NCBI RefSeq assembly: GCF_047777955.1
Contig: NZ_CP180537.1
Location: forward strand, 3,038,001-3,102,000
Source: Didemnitutus sp047777955
Lineage (GTDB): Bacteria > Verrucomicrobiota > Verrucomicrobiia > Opitutales > Opitutaceae
Length of the DNA: 64,000 nt
Direction of reading: 5' to 3'
Under the pieces are notes generated by a model, which did no database searches, had not been told where the DNA came from, and saw nothing but the letters and a program-made list of their open reading frames with translations. The translations under genes and the position numbers were made by a program. This document shows, piece after piece, positions 41,095 through 50,063 of the stretch (within the stretch, counting starts at the first letter, position 1; every line of letters begins with the position of its first letter).

Positions 41095-43418
41095 ACGAAG
41101 CCGAGACCCGCGCCGAGCACATCGATCCGGCCTTGAAGGCTGCCGGCTGGGGTGTCGTCGAAGGTTCCCGTGTGCGGCGCGAGTATCCGATCACGCTCGG
41201 CCGGCTCGAAGGTCACGGCCGGCGTGGCAAGCCGCTCACAGCCGACTACGTGCTCGAATATCGGAATACGAAGCTCGCCGTCATCGAGGCGAAAGCGTGG
41301 GGCGAGGAAGTCAGCGAGGGCGTGGCGCAGGCGAAGAACTACGCCGGCATGCTGGCGGTGCGCTTCACTTACTCGACCAACGGCCGCGGCATCTACGGCA
41401 TCGACATGCGCACGGGCAAGGAGACGCCCGGCGTGCCGCGCTACCCGACGCCGGACGAGTTGTGGCAGGCGACCTTCGCGCAGCCCAACGCGTGGCGCGA
41501 CCGCTTTGCCGCCGTGGCGTTCGAGGACAAGGGCGGCTCGCACCCGAGCCGCTATTATCAGGAGACCGCGGTCGAGCGCGTGCTCGAAGCCATCGCCAGC
41601 GGCAAGTCGCGCGTGCTGCTCACGCTCGCGACGGGCACGGGCAAGACCTTCATCGCGTTCCAGATCGCGTGGAAGCTCTTCCACGCCCGCTGGAATCTCT
41701 CGCGCGAACCGGGGCGACTGCCGCGCATCCTGTTCCTTGCCGATCGCAATATCCTCGCGAACCAGGCCTACAACGCCTTCTCCGCGTTCGAGGATAGCAG
41801 TCCCGGCTCCTGCGTGCGCATCCGGCCGGACGAAGTGCGCAAGACCGGCAAGCCGCCGAAGAACGGCAGCCTGTTCTTCACAATCTTCCAGACCTTTTTG
41901 TCCGGGCCGGCAAAAGAGGACGGCACGCCGTCGCCCTATTTTGGCGATTACCCTCGGGATTTCTTCGATTTCATCGTCATCGACGAATGCCACCGCGGCG
42001 GCGCGAACGACGAGAGCACGTGGCGCGACATCCTGGAGTATTTCTCGCCCGCGGTGCAGCTCGGCCTCACCGCCACGCCGAAGCGCGACCAGAACATCGA
42101 CACCTACCGCTACTTCGGCGAGCCGGTCTACATCTACTCGCTCAAGCAGGGCATCAACGACGGCTTTCTCACGCCGTTCAAGGTGAAGCAATACACGACG
42201 ACGCTCGACGCCTACACCTACGCGCCCGACGACACCGTGCTCGAAGGCCAGCCGGAGATGGGCAAGCGCTACGTCGAGGAGGATTTCAACCGCGTAATCG
42301 TTATCGACGAGCGCGAGCGGCATCGCGTCGAACTGTTCCTGGCGCAGGTTGCGCCGCACGAGAAGGTCCTAGTCTTCTGCGCGAACCAGGCGCACGCGCT
42401 CGCGATCCGCGACTGCATCAACCAGCTCAAGCGGAGCAGCGATCCGAACTACTGTCACCGCGTCAGCGCCGACGACGGTGAGCTCGGCGAGCAATTCCTG
42501 CGCGATTTCCAGGACAACGAGAAGACCAGCCCGCTCGTGCTCACGACTTCGCACAAGCTCTCGACCGGTGTCGACGCGCGGAACGTGCGGCACATCGTGC
42601 TGCTGCGGCCAATCCGCTCGATGATCGAGTTCAAACAGATCGTCGGTCGCGGCACGCGGCTTTTCGACGGCAAGGACACCTTCACGATTCACGACTTCGT
42701 GAAGGCGCACGAGCACTTCAACGACCCCGAGTGGGATGGCGAGCCGGTGGAGCCGGAGCCGAAAGGCGGTGGTGGCCGCGGAGGCACTGGCTCCGGACCG
42801 CAACCGCCGCCACCTCCGCCGCCACCGACGAAAATCCGCATCAAGCTCGCTCCTGGCAAGGAGCTGACGATCCAGCACATGATGCAGACGACGTTCTGGA
42901 GTCCCGACGGCAAGCCGATCTCCGCCGAGGAATTCCTCCGCCGCCTCTATGGCAGCCTGCCGGACTTTTTCCGCGACGAGGCCGAGCTGCGACGGCTGTG
43001 GGGCGATCCGACCACCCGCCAGCAGTTGCTGCACGGATTGGCGGAAAAAGGCTACGGCCGCGACACACTGGCGGAAGTGCAGCGCGCGATCGATCTCGAG
43101 CAAAGCGACCTGTTCGACGTGCTCGCTTTGCTCGCTTTCCAGCTGAAACCGGTCAGCCGTGAGCAACGCGCCGAAGGTGCGAAGGTCGAACTCAGCACGC
43201 ACTTCAACAGCCGGCAGCGGATCTTTCTGGAGTTCGTGCTCCGCCAATACGTGCAGCTGGGCGTGGACGAGTTGAGTCCGGAGAAGCTGCGCCCGCTGCT
43301 GCGGTTGAAATACAAGAACTCGATCGCAGACGCCATGGCTGAACTCGGTCAACCCGAGCAGATCGGCCAGCTGTTCGCCGATTTTCAGCAATACCTCTAT
43401 CGCGATGACGTCGCCTAG
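41091..43418 (+). CDS. hsdR: Type I restriction-modification system, restriction subunit R
   Basis: 775 residues. The N-terminal PD-(D/E)xK nuclease has D52, E66 and K68 (TADYVLEY and AVIEAKA). Walker A is ATGTGKT (180-186), the DEAD-type box is DECH (298-301), and the helicase motifs VLTTSHKLSTGVD and QIVGRGTRLF follow. A Gly/Pro-rich linker with eight consecutive prolines at about 605-612 leads to the helical C-terminal domain. The protein translocates DNA and cuts unmethylated DNA with HsdM and HsdS. It is the last gene of the tightly packed hsdM-hsdS-darT-darG-hsdR unit. Confidence 0.95.
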   Translation: MNEAETRAEHIDPALKAAGWGVVEGSRVRREYPITLGRLEGHGRRGKPLTADYVLEYRNTKLAVIEAKAWGEEVSEGVAQAKNYAGMLAVRFTYSTNGRGIYGIDMRTGKETPGVPRYPTPDELWQATFAQPNAWRDRFAAVAFEDKGGSHPSRYYQETAVERVLEAIASGKSRVLLTLATGTGKTFIAFQIAWKLFHARWNLSREPGRLPRILFLADRNILANQAYNAFSAFEDSSPGSCVRIRPDEVRKTGKPPKNGSLFFTIFQTFLSGPAKEDGTPSPYFGDYPRDFFDFIVIDECHRGGANDESTWRDILEYFSPAVQLGLTATPKRDQNIDTYRYFGEPVYIYSLKQGINDGFLTPFKVKQYTTTLDAYTYAPDDTVLEGQPEMGKRYVEEDFNRVIVIDERERHRVELFLAQVAPHEKVLVFCANQAHALAIRDCINQLKRSSDPNYCHRVSADDGELGEQFLRDFQDNEKTSPLVLTTSHKLSTGVDARNVRHIVLLRPIRSMIEFKQIVGRGTRLFDGKDTFTIHDFVKAHEHFNDPEWDGEPVEPEPKGGGGRGGTGSGPQPPPPPPPPTKIRIKLAPGKELTIQHMMQTTFWSPDGKPISAEEFLRRLYGSLPDFFRDEAELRRLWGDPTTRQQLLHGLAEKGYGRDTLAEVQRAIDLEQSDLFDVLALLAFQLKPVSREQRAEGAKVELSTHFNSRQRIFLEFVLRQYVQLGVDELSPEKLRPLLRLKYKNSIADAMAELGQPEQIGQLFADFQQYLYRDDVA

Positions 43419-43441
43419 CTGGGTGCTTGGTTCCGCCGCCG

Positions 43442-43924
43442 ATGAAGCCATCTGTTGAGTCCCGGTTGTCCGCCGTCGGTTGCGCCGCCCTGCTTATCGG
43501 CGGCAGCGGGTTGATGCACATGGCGCTTTCCATTCCTTGGAAATATACGGCCGGAGTCGTCACCTTAGTCGTAGTGTGGATTAGTGTGGCGAGCGTCATG
43601 GCCTCGGTCCGCAAGCGGAAGGAAGGACAGGAGCTCCACCGAATCCACGGCGCAGCCGGGCTCGAACCCCCGGAATACGAGACCGGCAGCAGCTACGGAT
43701 TCCCGACCTTCAAACTCACCTATGCCAACGCTGCGGAGATGAGTCGCGCCAAAGACCGCGGGTGCACCGCTGCGTTCGCTCAATTCATCCAAGGGGCCTA
43801 CGGCGATAGTGGCAGCAAAAAGAACCCGTTCGACGTCACGCTCGCGCTGACGATAACGCATAAAGAATGGCGACCTGAAATAGTCACGCCCGAGTCCAAC
43901 GACCCGACGTTGACCACAGACTGA
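43442..43924 (+). CDS. Small membrane protein downstream of hsdR, unknown function
   Basis: 160 residues from the ATG at 43442 (a TTG at 43427 would add five). Two adjacent transmembrane helices span about 12-57 (VGCAALLIGGSGLMHMAL and YTAGVVTLVVVWISVASV). The soluble C-terminal domain of ~100 residues is not recognised. It begins 23 bp after hsdR and may be co-transcribed with the defence operon. Codon use is relaxed, suggesting recent acquisition or low expression. Confidence 0.6.
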   Translation: MKPSVESRLSAVGCAALLIGGSGLMHMALSIPWKYTAGVVTLVVVWISVASVMASVRKRKEGQELHRIHGAAGLEPPEYETGSSYGFPTFKLTYANAAEMSRAKDRGCTAAFAQFIQGAYGDSGSKKNPFDVTLALTITHKEWRPEIVTPESNDPTLTTD

Positions 43925-43957
43925 ACGCCTGTTGCGGCTGTTCTCGAGTGACAGCCC

Positions 43958-43986
43958 AAAGCCCGCCGCGCGTTGGCGCGGCGGGC
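43958..43986 (-). terminator. Rho-independent terminator, mainly for the minus-strand gene
   Basis: A perfect 11-bp stem (gcccgccgcgc at 43961-43971, gcgcggcgggc at 43976-43986) with a 4-nt loop. On the minus strand a CTTTGGG tail follows. It lies between converging genes and may serve both. Confidence 0.75.
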
Positions 43987-44055
43987 TCGGGTTCATGCCA
44001 TGCACGGTCGTGACGTGTTCGACCGGAGGGGTGTGGCGGGATTGGAGCGGGGCGG

Positions 44056-44787
44056 TCAGGTGGCCGGCGGCGCGGGCGGGGTGGCGGCGGGCTTGGGCGC
44101 GTCGCCGTTGCCGTTGGTGCCGCCGCGGTCGATGATCATCCGCGCGCGGCGCCAGGTTTCCACGAAACGGTCGCCGGCCGGGGTGCCGCCGAACTGCAGC
44201 GCCAGGTCGTCGAGCTGGCCGATGGCGACGAGCAGCCCCGCGATGTCGGTCTCCAGCTCCTTCGCCAGCGTGCTCCGGTTGACGATCTGGCTGCGCGGCA
44301 CGCTCATCACCGCGGCGAAGGCGTCGATGGCGGCCGTGAGCGCGGTGAGACGCTCGGGCGTGACGCCGCGCCCGGCGGCGCCGGGCTCGTCCTTCGCCGC
44401 CACTCCCGCGTCGCGGATCTCCGTGGCGCGGGCGAGCAACTCCTGGTTGCGCAGGCGGCCGATGTCCGTGCGGCTCAGGTCCACCTGCCGCAGCCGCTGC
44501 CACGCGCTGGTTTTCTGGAAGTGCACCGTGAGCGCGCGGGCGAGCACGTGGGCCGCCTCCTCCAGCGCGGTCTCGGCCACCGCCTTGGCGTCGGCCGAGC
44601 CGCCCTGCGCGCCGTCGAGTTGCGCGGCCTTGGCGAGCGCCGCCTGGTAGTCGGTGTCGAGCCGGGCCAGATCGAGGGCGAAGTCCGCCGGACCATGTCC
44701 GTCCCACACCGCCTTGTTTTCCGCATTCTGGGCAATGGTGAGGCAGGCCCCCACCATGTTGAGCTGATTCGACAGCTTGATGTTCAT
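44056..44787 (-). CDS. Alpha-helical protein of unknown function
   Basis: 243 residues from the ATG at 44787, Ala/Leu/Asp-rich and predicted by eye to be almost wholly helical, with a Pro/Ala tail (APKPAATPPAPPAT). No signal peptide, transmembrane helix or named family was seen. The same frame stays open upstream into the 21-bp tandem array, up to a TAA at 45190-45192, so a longer ancestral protein with a heptad-repeat N-terminus is possible. The start used here is preceded by a purine-rich stretch. A terminator follows 70 bp after the stop. Confidence 0.6.
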   Translation of the reverse strand: MNIKLSNQLNMVGACLTIAQNAENKAVWDGHGPADFALDLARLDTDYQAALAKAAQLDGAQGGSADAKAVAETALEEAAHVLARALTVHFQKTSAWQRLRQVDLSRTDIGRLRNQELLARATEIRDAGVAAKDEPGAAGRGVTPERLTALTAAIDAFAAVMSVPRSQIVNRSTLAKELETDIAGLLVAIGQLDDLALQFGGTPAGDRFVETWRRARMIIDRGGTNGNGDAPKPAATPPAPPAT

Positions 44788-44995
44788 GTTTCTTTCGGGT
44801 TCGGGGTTTTCTGGGCATCGACGCGCCGGAGGCCCGCCAGCGCAGCGAAAGGATCGGACGAGGTGAGCGTGCGCCGATCCTCCCCTCGCTCCGGCGGCGC
44901 ACAACCCCGGCGATTCATCCAAACGGATGGTTTTATCGGCGTGACAGCGGGCGTCCGATCCTCCTCGCGCGGCTCCGGAATCAGGCACTTGCGCA

Positions 44996-45520
44996 ATTGC
45001 TCGACCGCACTGGGTCATTGCTTCCCGCGAGAGGGTCATTGCTTCACTCGCCGAGCTCATTGTTTTACACGCCGACGCGATTGTTTGAGGCGCCGACCTC
45101 ATTGCTTGAGGCGCTGAGGCGATTGTTTGACCGCCGTGCGTCATTGTTTCCCACGCCAAGGCGATTGTTTTACACGCCGAGGCGATTGTTTACACGGACG
45201 ACCCGATTGCTTGAGCCGCCGACCTCATTGTTTGAGCCGCCAACTCAATTGTTTCGCCCGCCGACTCCATTGTTTCGCCGGACGAGGCCATTGTTTTGGC
45301 AGACGAGTCTGTTGTTTGGTCGGACGACGTTGTTGTTGGAGGAGCCAATGCGGTTGCTTGGCGGGACGGGTTTGTTGATTGGAGAGCCGGGTTGGTTGCG
45401 GCGAGGAACGAGGCGGTGGCTTCGGTCGCTGGGTCGATTGTTCCGGCCGCGGAGGTTGTTGCCGCATCACCCGGCGGGGTTGCGTCGGCGCCGGCCGTCG
45501 TTGCGCGGGCGCGCGGCCTC
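44996..45520. repeat. 21-bp tandem array, about 25 degenerate units
   Basis: A core NTTG (usually ATTGTTT or ATTGCTT) recurs every 21 bp without any indel, from 44996 to 45500. The units diverge between the cores, with gccgac-type motifs common. Because 21 is a multiple of 3, all six frames show seven-residue repeats. On the minus strand the repeat reads like xTMxSAx. A single in-frame TAA (45190-45192) interrupts that frame. 44788-44995 between this array and the preceding gene shows nothing recognisable. Confidence 0.9.
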
Positions 45521-45575
45521 GTTCGAGGGCCGTTGGGGACTACCGAGCGCAGCGACATCGGACACGGCCCCTACC
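45521..45575. repeat. REP-like element next to the 21-bp array
   Basis: Contains the cctcgttcgagggccgttgg segment, the accgagcgcagcgacatc core and the closing cggcccctacc arm shared with the cluster at 46.5-47.6 kb. It ends about 200 bp before the following gene. Confidence 0.75.
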
Positions 45576-45771
45576 CCATCGATGGGCGCATGCGCGGGCG
45601 TCGCCCGGGATATCGCGCCATCGCTCGCGTGATTCGCGGCGATTCGCGTTCATTCGCGGGCGGTGCGGTCTTTTGTGCGCTGGGTGGGTGCGCCATCGCC
45701 GATCGCACGCTTGCGGTCGACGGCAGAATGGCGATGCTTCCGTCGTCCGCTCGGGCCGGCGAGGCGAACCG

Positions 45772-46368
45772 ATGAATGCTCCCGACGACTACGCGAACGA
45801 GGTCAAACGCCTGGTGGAACGGCTCGACTGGTTTCTCCTCAGTGCGCGCGACAGCCGCCCTTCCCTCGACGACTACGACGAGCTGGGCCGGCAGCTGACC
45901 GACTTCGTGGCGCGTTGGGGAGACCGCTTGCGCGATGCGGAGCAAACCCGGACGCTGCTGGCCTGCGCCGCCGGGATCCGCGTGGCTTTCCAGCAGAACG
46001 AACTCGTCTACCGGCATGACGTGCTGCTGGCCCTGGCGTGGCGACGGGATGTGCTGAACCTGGAAAACCTGTTCGCCCTCGACCGGGAGATGTTCCGCGA
46101 CATCGACGCGATGGCGCCCGAGGAGCGCCAGAAGGCGGAGGCGTTGATCGGTTCGCGAGAGGAGACGCTCGGCACCGGCTATCGCGCCATCGAATCGACC
46201 GAGGCGACGCTGGAGAAGCACCTGGCGAAGATGCAACGCGACTGGGCGGAGCGCGCGAATGCGGATTTTGCGCGCCGCGTGCGCACCGCCGACAACGACA
46301 CGGTCCGGAAGTGGATCGCGGAAGTCGAAGCGGAGCTCGAACGGCTGAAGGCGGCGCAATCCGGCTGA
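45772..46368 (+). CDS. Alpha-helical, charged protein of unknown function
   Basis: 198 residues. MNAPDDYANEVKRLVERLDW and the C-terminal WIAEVEAELERLKAAQ suggest amphipathic helices and a terminal coiled coil. No signal peptide or membrane segment. No family was recognised. It lies in a repeat-rich island between the 21-bp array and the REP cluster, and faces away from the other helical gene at 44056-44787. A link between the two is only a guess from their common style and position. Confidence 0.55.
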   Translation: MNAPDDYANEVKRLVERLDWFLLSARDSRPSLDDYDELGRQLTDFVARWGDRLRDAEQTRTLLACAAGIRVAFQQNELVYRHDVLLALAWRRDVLNLENLFALDREMFRDIDAMAPEERQKAEALIGSREETLGTGYRAIESTEATLEKHLAKMQRDWAERANADFARRVRTADNDTVRKWIAEVEAELERLKAAQSG

Positions 46369-46443
46369 CGAGGGCCGCGGCAGGCGCGAGCGCGCCAAGG
46401 CGAAACGAGCCGCGGTCCGCCGGAGTGGAGACGGACGTGGGGT

Positions 46444-47590
46444 GTGAGCCGCGGCGATTCGCGCGCGTTTGCAGGCGGGGCGGGCTCTCTTTTTCGGGTG
46501 TTTGGTGGGGTTCGTGGGCGCCTGTCACGTTCGAGGGCGGTTGAGGGCTACCGAGCGCAGCGACATCAGACACCGCCCCTACCTGGGACGCGTGTTTCTT
46601 CGGTAGGGGCGCTTGTCCCCAAGCGCCCTTCGCTCGCGGCGTGGTGCCTCGTTCGAGGGCGGTTGGGACAACCGCCCCTACCCGGATCAACGGGAGGGCG
46701 CCGGAGCGCCGATCGAGACATCGCCGACATGCCGCGCGTGATTCGCGGAAGTTCGCGTTCATTCGCGGGTGGGGCGGGCTCTCTTTTTTCGTGGGTTTAG
46801 TGTGTTTCGTGGGCGCCTCTCACGTTCGAGGGCGGTTGAGGGCTACCGAGCGCAGCGACATCAGACACCGCCCCTACCAAAATCCTTGTTTCTTCGGTAG
46901 GGGCGCTTGTCCCCAAGCGCCCTTCGCTCGCGGCGTGGTGCCTCGTTCGAGGGCCGTTGAGGGCTACCGAGCGCAGCGACATCGGACACGGCTCCTACCT
47001 CATTGATGGACGCATGCGCGAGCGTCGTCCGGGATATCGCGCCATCGCTCGCGTGTTTCGCGGCGATTCGGGTTCATTCGCGGGCGGGGCGGGCTCTCTT
47101 TTTTCGTGTGTTTAGTGTGTTTCGTGGGCGCCTGCCCGTTCGAGGGCCGTTGGGGACAACGGCCCCTACCTGGGACGCGTGTTTCTTCGGTAGGGGCGCT
47201 TGTCCCCAAGCGCCCTTCGCTCGCGGCGTGGTGCCTCGTTCGAGGGCGGTTGGGACAACCGCCCCTACCCGGATCAACGGGAGGGCGCCGGAGCGCCGAT
47301 CGAGACATCGCCGACATGCCGCGCGTGATTCGCGGAAGTTCGCGTTCATTCGCGGGCGGTGCAGGCTTTCTTTTTCGTGGGTTTAGTGTGTTTCGTGGGC
47401 GCCTGCCCGTTCGAGGGCCGTTGGGGACTACCGAGCGCAGCGACATCGGACACGGCCCCTACCAAAATCCGTGTTTCTTCGGTAGGGGCGCTTGTCCCCA
47501 AGCGCCCTTCGCTCGCGGCGTGATGTCACGTTCGAGGGCCGGTGGGGACTACCGAGCGCAGCGACATCGGACACGGCCCCTGCCGGGATG
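46444..47590. repeat. Dense cluster of GTAG-type REP-like elements
   Basis: About ten copies or part-copies in 1.15 kb. The units combine GTAGGGGCGCTTGTCCCCAA with its arm CAAGCGCCC, a gggc(c/g)gttg stem, the accgagcgcagcgacatc core and a cgtttcgtgggcgcc spacer. Full elements start near 46601, 46897, 47191 and 47481. 46575-46769 and 47162-47356 are identical over 195 bp. The 1.3-kb gap (46369-47684) contains no credible gene; open frames here are repeat translations. Confidence 0.9.
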
Positions 47591-47621
47591 CGTGTTTCGT
47601 CGGGCGGGGCGCGGGGGCGGG

Positions 47622-47657
47622 GCGCAAAAAAAGGCGCCCGCTGGTGGCGGGCGCCTT
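47622..47657 (-). terminator. Rho-independent terminator of rpsA
   Basis: An 11-bp perfect stem (aaggcgcccgc at 47631-47641, gcgggcgcctt at 47647-47657) with a 5-nt loop. On the minus strand a run of T residues follows. It lies 27 bp past the rpsA stop. Confidence 0.92.
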
Positions 47658-47684
47658 GAGAGAGTTTCGCGGGAAGCGAGGAGC

Positions 47685-49358
47685 TTATTCCTTCTTCGCG
47701 GCCTCGTCGAAGATATCGCCGAGGTTCGTGAGGTCGGTGCCGCTGCTCTGCTTGGTGAACTGCTCGTAGGAGGCGGTCTCCTGGGCGAGCTGCTCGGCCG
47801 AGTAGTTGGCCGCCTTGATCGAGAGGCCGATGCGGCGGCCTTCGCGGTCGATCTTGACGACGCGCGCGGTGACCTGCTGGCCGGGCTTGAGCTCGTCCTT
47901 CACCTTCTCGACGCGCTCTTCCTTGATCTGCGAGATGTGCACCATGCCGTCGATGCCGTCCTTCAGCTCCACGAAGGCGCCGAAGTTGGCGATCTTCGAG
48001 ACGGTGCCGGTGACGACGTCGCCGATGCGGAAGTGGGCGTCGATGTCCGTCCACGGATCCGTCATGAGCTGCTTCATGCCGAGGCTGATGCGCTGCTGGT
48101 TCGGATCGACGTCGAGCACGATGGCATCGACTTCGTCGCCCTTCTTGAGGACTTCGGACGGGTGGTTGACCTTGCGGGTCCAGCTCATGTCGGAGACGTG
48201 GACCATGCCGTCGATGCCTTCCTCGAGTTCGATGAAGGCGCCGTAGGTGGTCATGTTGCGCACCTTGCCGCGGACGCGGGCGCCCACCGGGTAGTTGTGG
48301 CGGACCATGTCCCACGGGTTGGGCTCGAGCTGGCGGAGGCCGAGCGAGATCTTCTGCTCTTCCTTCTGGATGCCGAGGACGACCGCATCGAGCTCCTGGC
48401 CGACCTTGAGCAGCTCGGAGGGCTTGGTGATGCGCTTGGTCCAGGACATCTCGGTGATGTGGACGAGGCCCTCGACGCCCGGCTCGAGTTCGATGAACGC
48501 GCCGTAGGGGACGAGGTTGACGACCTTGCCGCGGACCTTGGCGCCGACCGGGAACTTGTGGTCGATGTTGTCCCACGGGTTGTTCTTGGTCTGCTTGAGG
48601 CCGAGGGAGACGCGCTCCTTCTCGCGGTTGATGTCGATGACCATGACCTCGATCTCCTCGCCCTGCTTGAGCATTTCGGACGGGTGACCGATGCGGCCCC
48701 ACGACATGTCGGTGATGTGGAGCAGGCCGTCCATGCCGTCGAGGTCGATGAACGCGCCGAAGTCGGTGATGTTCTTGACGACGCCCTTGCGGACCTGGCC
48801 GGGCTGGAGTTTCTCGAGGAGATCGCGGCGCTTCTGCTGGCGCTGCTCCTCGATGAGCTCGCGGCGGGAGAGAACGATGTTCTTCCGCTCGTGATTGATC
48901 TTGAGGACCTTGAAATCGTAGGTCTGGCCGAGATACTGATCGAGGTTCTTCGGCGGCTGGATGTCGATGTGCGAGGCCGGGAGGAAGGAGTCCACGCCGA
49001 TGGAGACGAGGAGGCCGCCCTTGACCTTGCCCTTCACGCGGCCCGAGACGATGGAGCCTTCGTTGCAGCGCGTGAGGATGTTTTCCCAGTTCTTCTTCTG
49101 CTGGGCCTTTTCGTAGGAGAGGACGGGATTGCCCTCCTTGTCCTCGAGCTTCTCGAGGAGGACTTCGATCGCGGAGCCGACTTGCAGCTCGCCGAGGTCG
49201 AAGAATTCATTGGCGGGAATCGAGCCTTCGGCTTTGCCGCCGATATCGACGATAACTTCGTTGGCGCGGATTTCCGTGATCGTGCCCGGGACCATGGTGC
49301 CTTCCTTCAACTTGTCGAAGGAGGATTGCTCGAGCAGCTGTTCCATTAACGAACTCAT
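47685..49358 (-). CDS. rpsA: 30S ribosomal protein S1
   Basis: 557 residues, the normal S1 length. Six S1/OB-fold RNA-binding domains are visible. The strongest repeats contain GVVKNITDFGAFIDLDGMDG, GKVVNLVPYGAFIELEPGVE, GKVRNMTTYGAFIELEEGID and GTVSKIANFGAFVELKDGID. The protein delivers mRNA to the 30S subunit. The ATG at 49358 is chosen over an upstream in-frame start because MSSLMEQLLEQSSFDKLKEG resembles S1 N-termini. It is monocistronic with a strong terminator. The 193-bp leader (49359-49551) has no clear Shine-Dalgarno sequence or promoter by eye. Confidence 0.97.
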   Translation of the reverse strand: MSSLMEQLLEQSSFDKLKEGTMVPGTITEIRANEVIVDIGGKAEGSIPANEFFDLGELQVGSAIEVLLEKLEDKEGNPVLSYEKAQQKKNWENILTRCNEGSIVSGRVKGKVKGGLLVSIGVDSFLPASHIDIQPPKNLDQYLGQTYDFKVLKINHERKNIVLSRRELIEEQRQQKRRDLLEKLQPGQVRKGVVKNITDFGAFIDLDGMDGLLHITDMSWGRIGHPSEMLKQGEEIEVMVIDINREKERVSLGLKQTKNNPWDNIDHKFPVGAKVRGKVVNLVPYGAFIELEPGVEGLVHITEMSWTKRITKPSELLKVGQELDAVVLGIQKEEQKISLGLRQLEPNPWDMVRHNYPVGARVRGKVRNMTTYGAFIELEEGIDGMVHVSDMSWTRKVNHPSEVLKKGDEVDAIVLDVDPNQQRISLGMKQLMTDPWTDIDAHFRIGDVVTGTVSKIANFGAFVELKDGIDGMVHISQIKEERVEKVKDELKPGQQVTARVVKIDREGRRIGLSIKAANYSAEQLAQETASYEQFTKQSSGTDLTNLGDIFDEAAKKE

Positions 49359-49551
49359 TTGACTGTAAGCCGAAGACGAACGTCGCACTCCGACGCCGCG
49401 CGCCTTCCAGCGGTGGACCCTTGCGGATCCGTGGGTTGATTGTTTCTAGCAAACGCCGGTGGGAGTGCCGCGGCAGCACCGGCGGTGACGAAGAACGCCG
49501 CGAAAGGGGACGAAAGTCCCGGAAGCCCCCCTGCCCCGCAAGCGGAAAAAT

Positions 49552-50022
49552 CTAGTTTTTCGCGCCCGCCGGGGCGGCCTTTTGCTCAGCCAAAACCTGC
49601 TGCAAGACAGTGAAATACGTTTCGTAGAAACCGTGCTCGCGCAGCGGCCGCTCGCTCGGCCCGCCCAGGCCCTTGGCCTCGACCTGCTCGCTGAGGCGCA
49701 TGCTGACCTCGGACTGGGCCGGTCCGACGGAGGCGATCGTGACCTGCGCGATCAACTGGCGCGAGTCGGCGAAGGCCACGCTGGTGTTGATGCGGCTGGC
49801 CGCCTCGACCCGCAGCTCGGTGACGGACGAGCGCGTGAGGTTGAAGTCGAGGCGCTTGAACGCCGCCTGCACGGCGTAGTAAACCGCGCGCGGCTCGCCG
49901 TCGACGGTCTGCGTCTTCGGCGGGACGTCGGCGAAGCGGTCGCGGACGCGCGACTCGAGGGATTCGCAACCGGCGAGGAGACCGACCGCCGCGAGGAGGA
50001 CGAGGGCGAGCGAGGTTTTCAT
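49552..50022 (-). CDS. Lipoprotein of unknown function
   Basis: 156 residues. The signal peptide MKTSLALVLLAAVGLLAGC ends in a lipobox LLAGC with C19 as the lipidated residue. The mature part (EPRAVYYAVQAAFKRLDFNL, then RINTSVAFADSRQLIAQVTI) alternates strand and helix like small periplasmic envelope lipoproteins, but no named family is certain. It lies 41 bp downstream of aguA on the same strand and may share its transcript. LspA, which would process it, is encoded at 4.9 kb. Confidence 0.8.
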   Translation of the reverse strand: MKTSLALVLLAAVGLLAGCESLESRVRDRFADVPPKTQTVDGEPRAVYYAVQAAFKRLDFNLTRSSVTELRVEAASRINTSVAFADSRQLIAQVTIASVGPAQSEVSMRLSEQVEAKGLGGPSERPLREHGFYETYFTVLQQVLAEQKAAPAGAKN

Positions 50023-50063
50023 GGAGGCGATGGGACAGGCGCGAGGCGCCCCGGTGCCGCGGC

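Noticed and set aside
44996..45520. Possible CRISPR array, given regular repeats
   Set aside because: The unit is 21 bp with only a short conserved core and no distinct spacers, and no cas genes are nearby.
46444..47590. Several open frames inside the REP cluster
   Set aside because: The same peptides recur in each repeat copy and no start or codon pattern supports genes.
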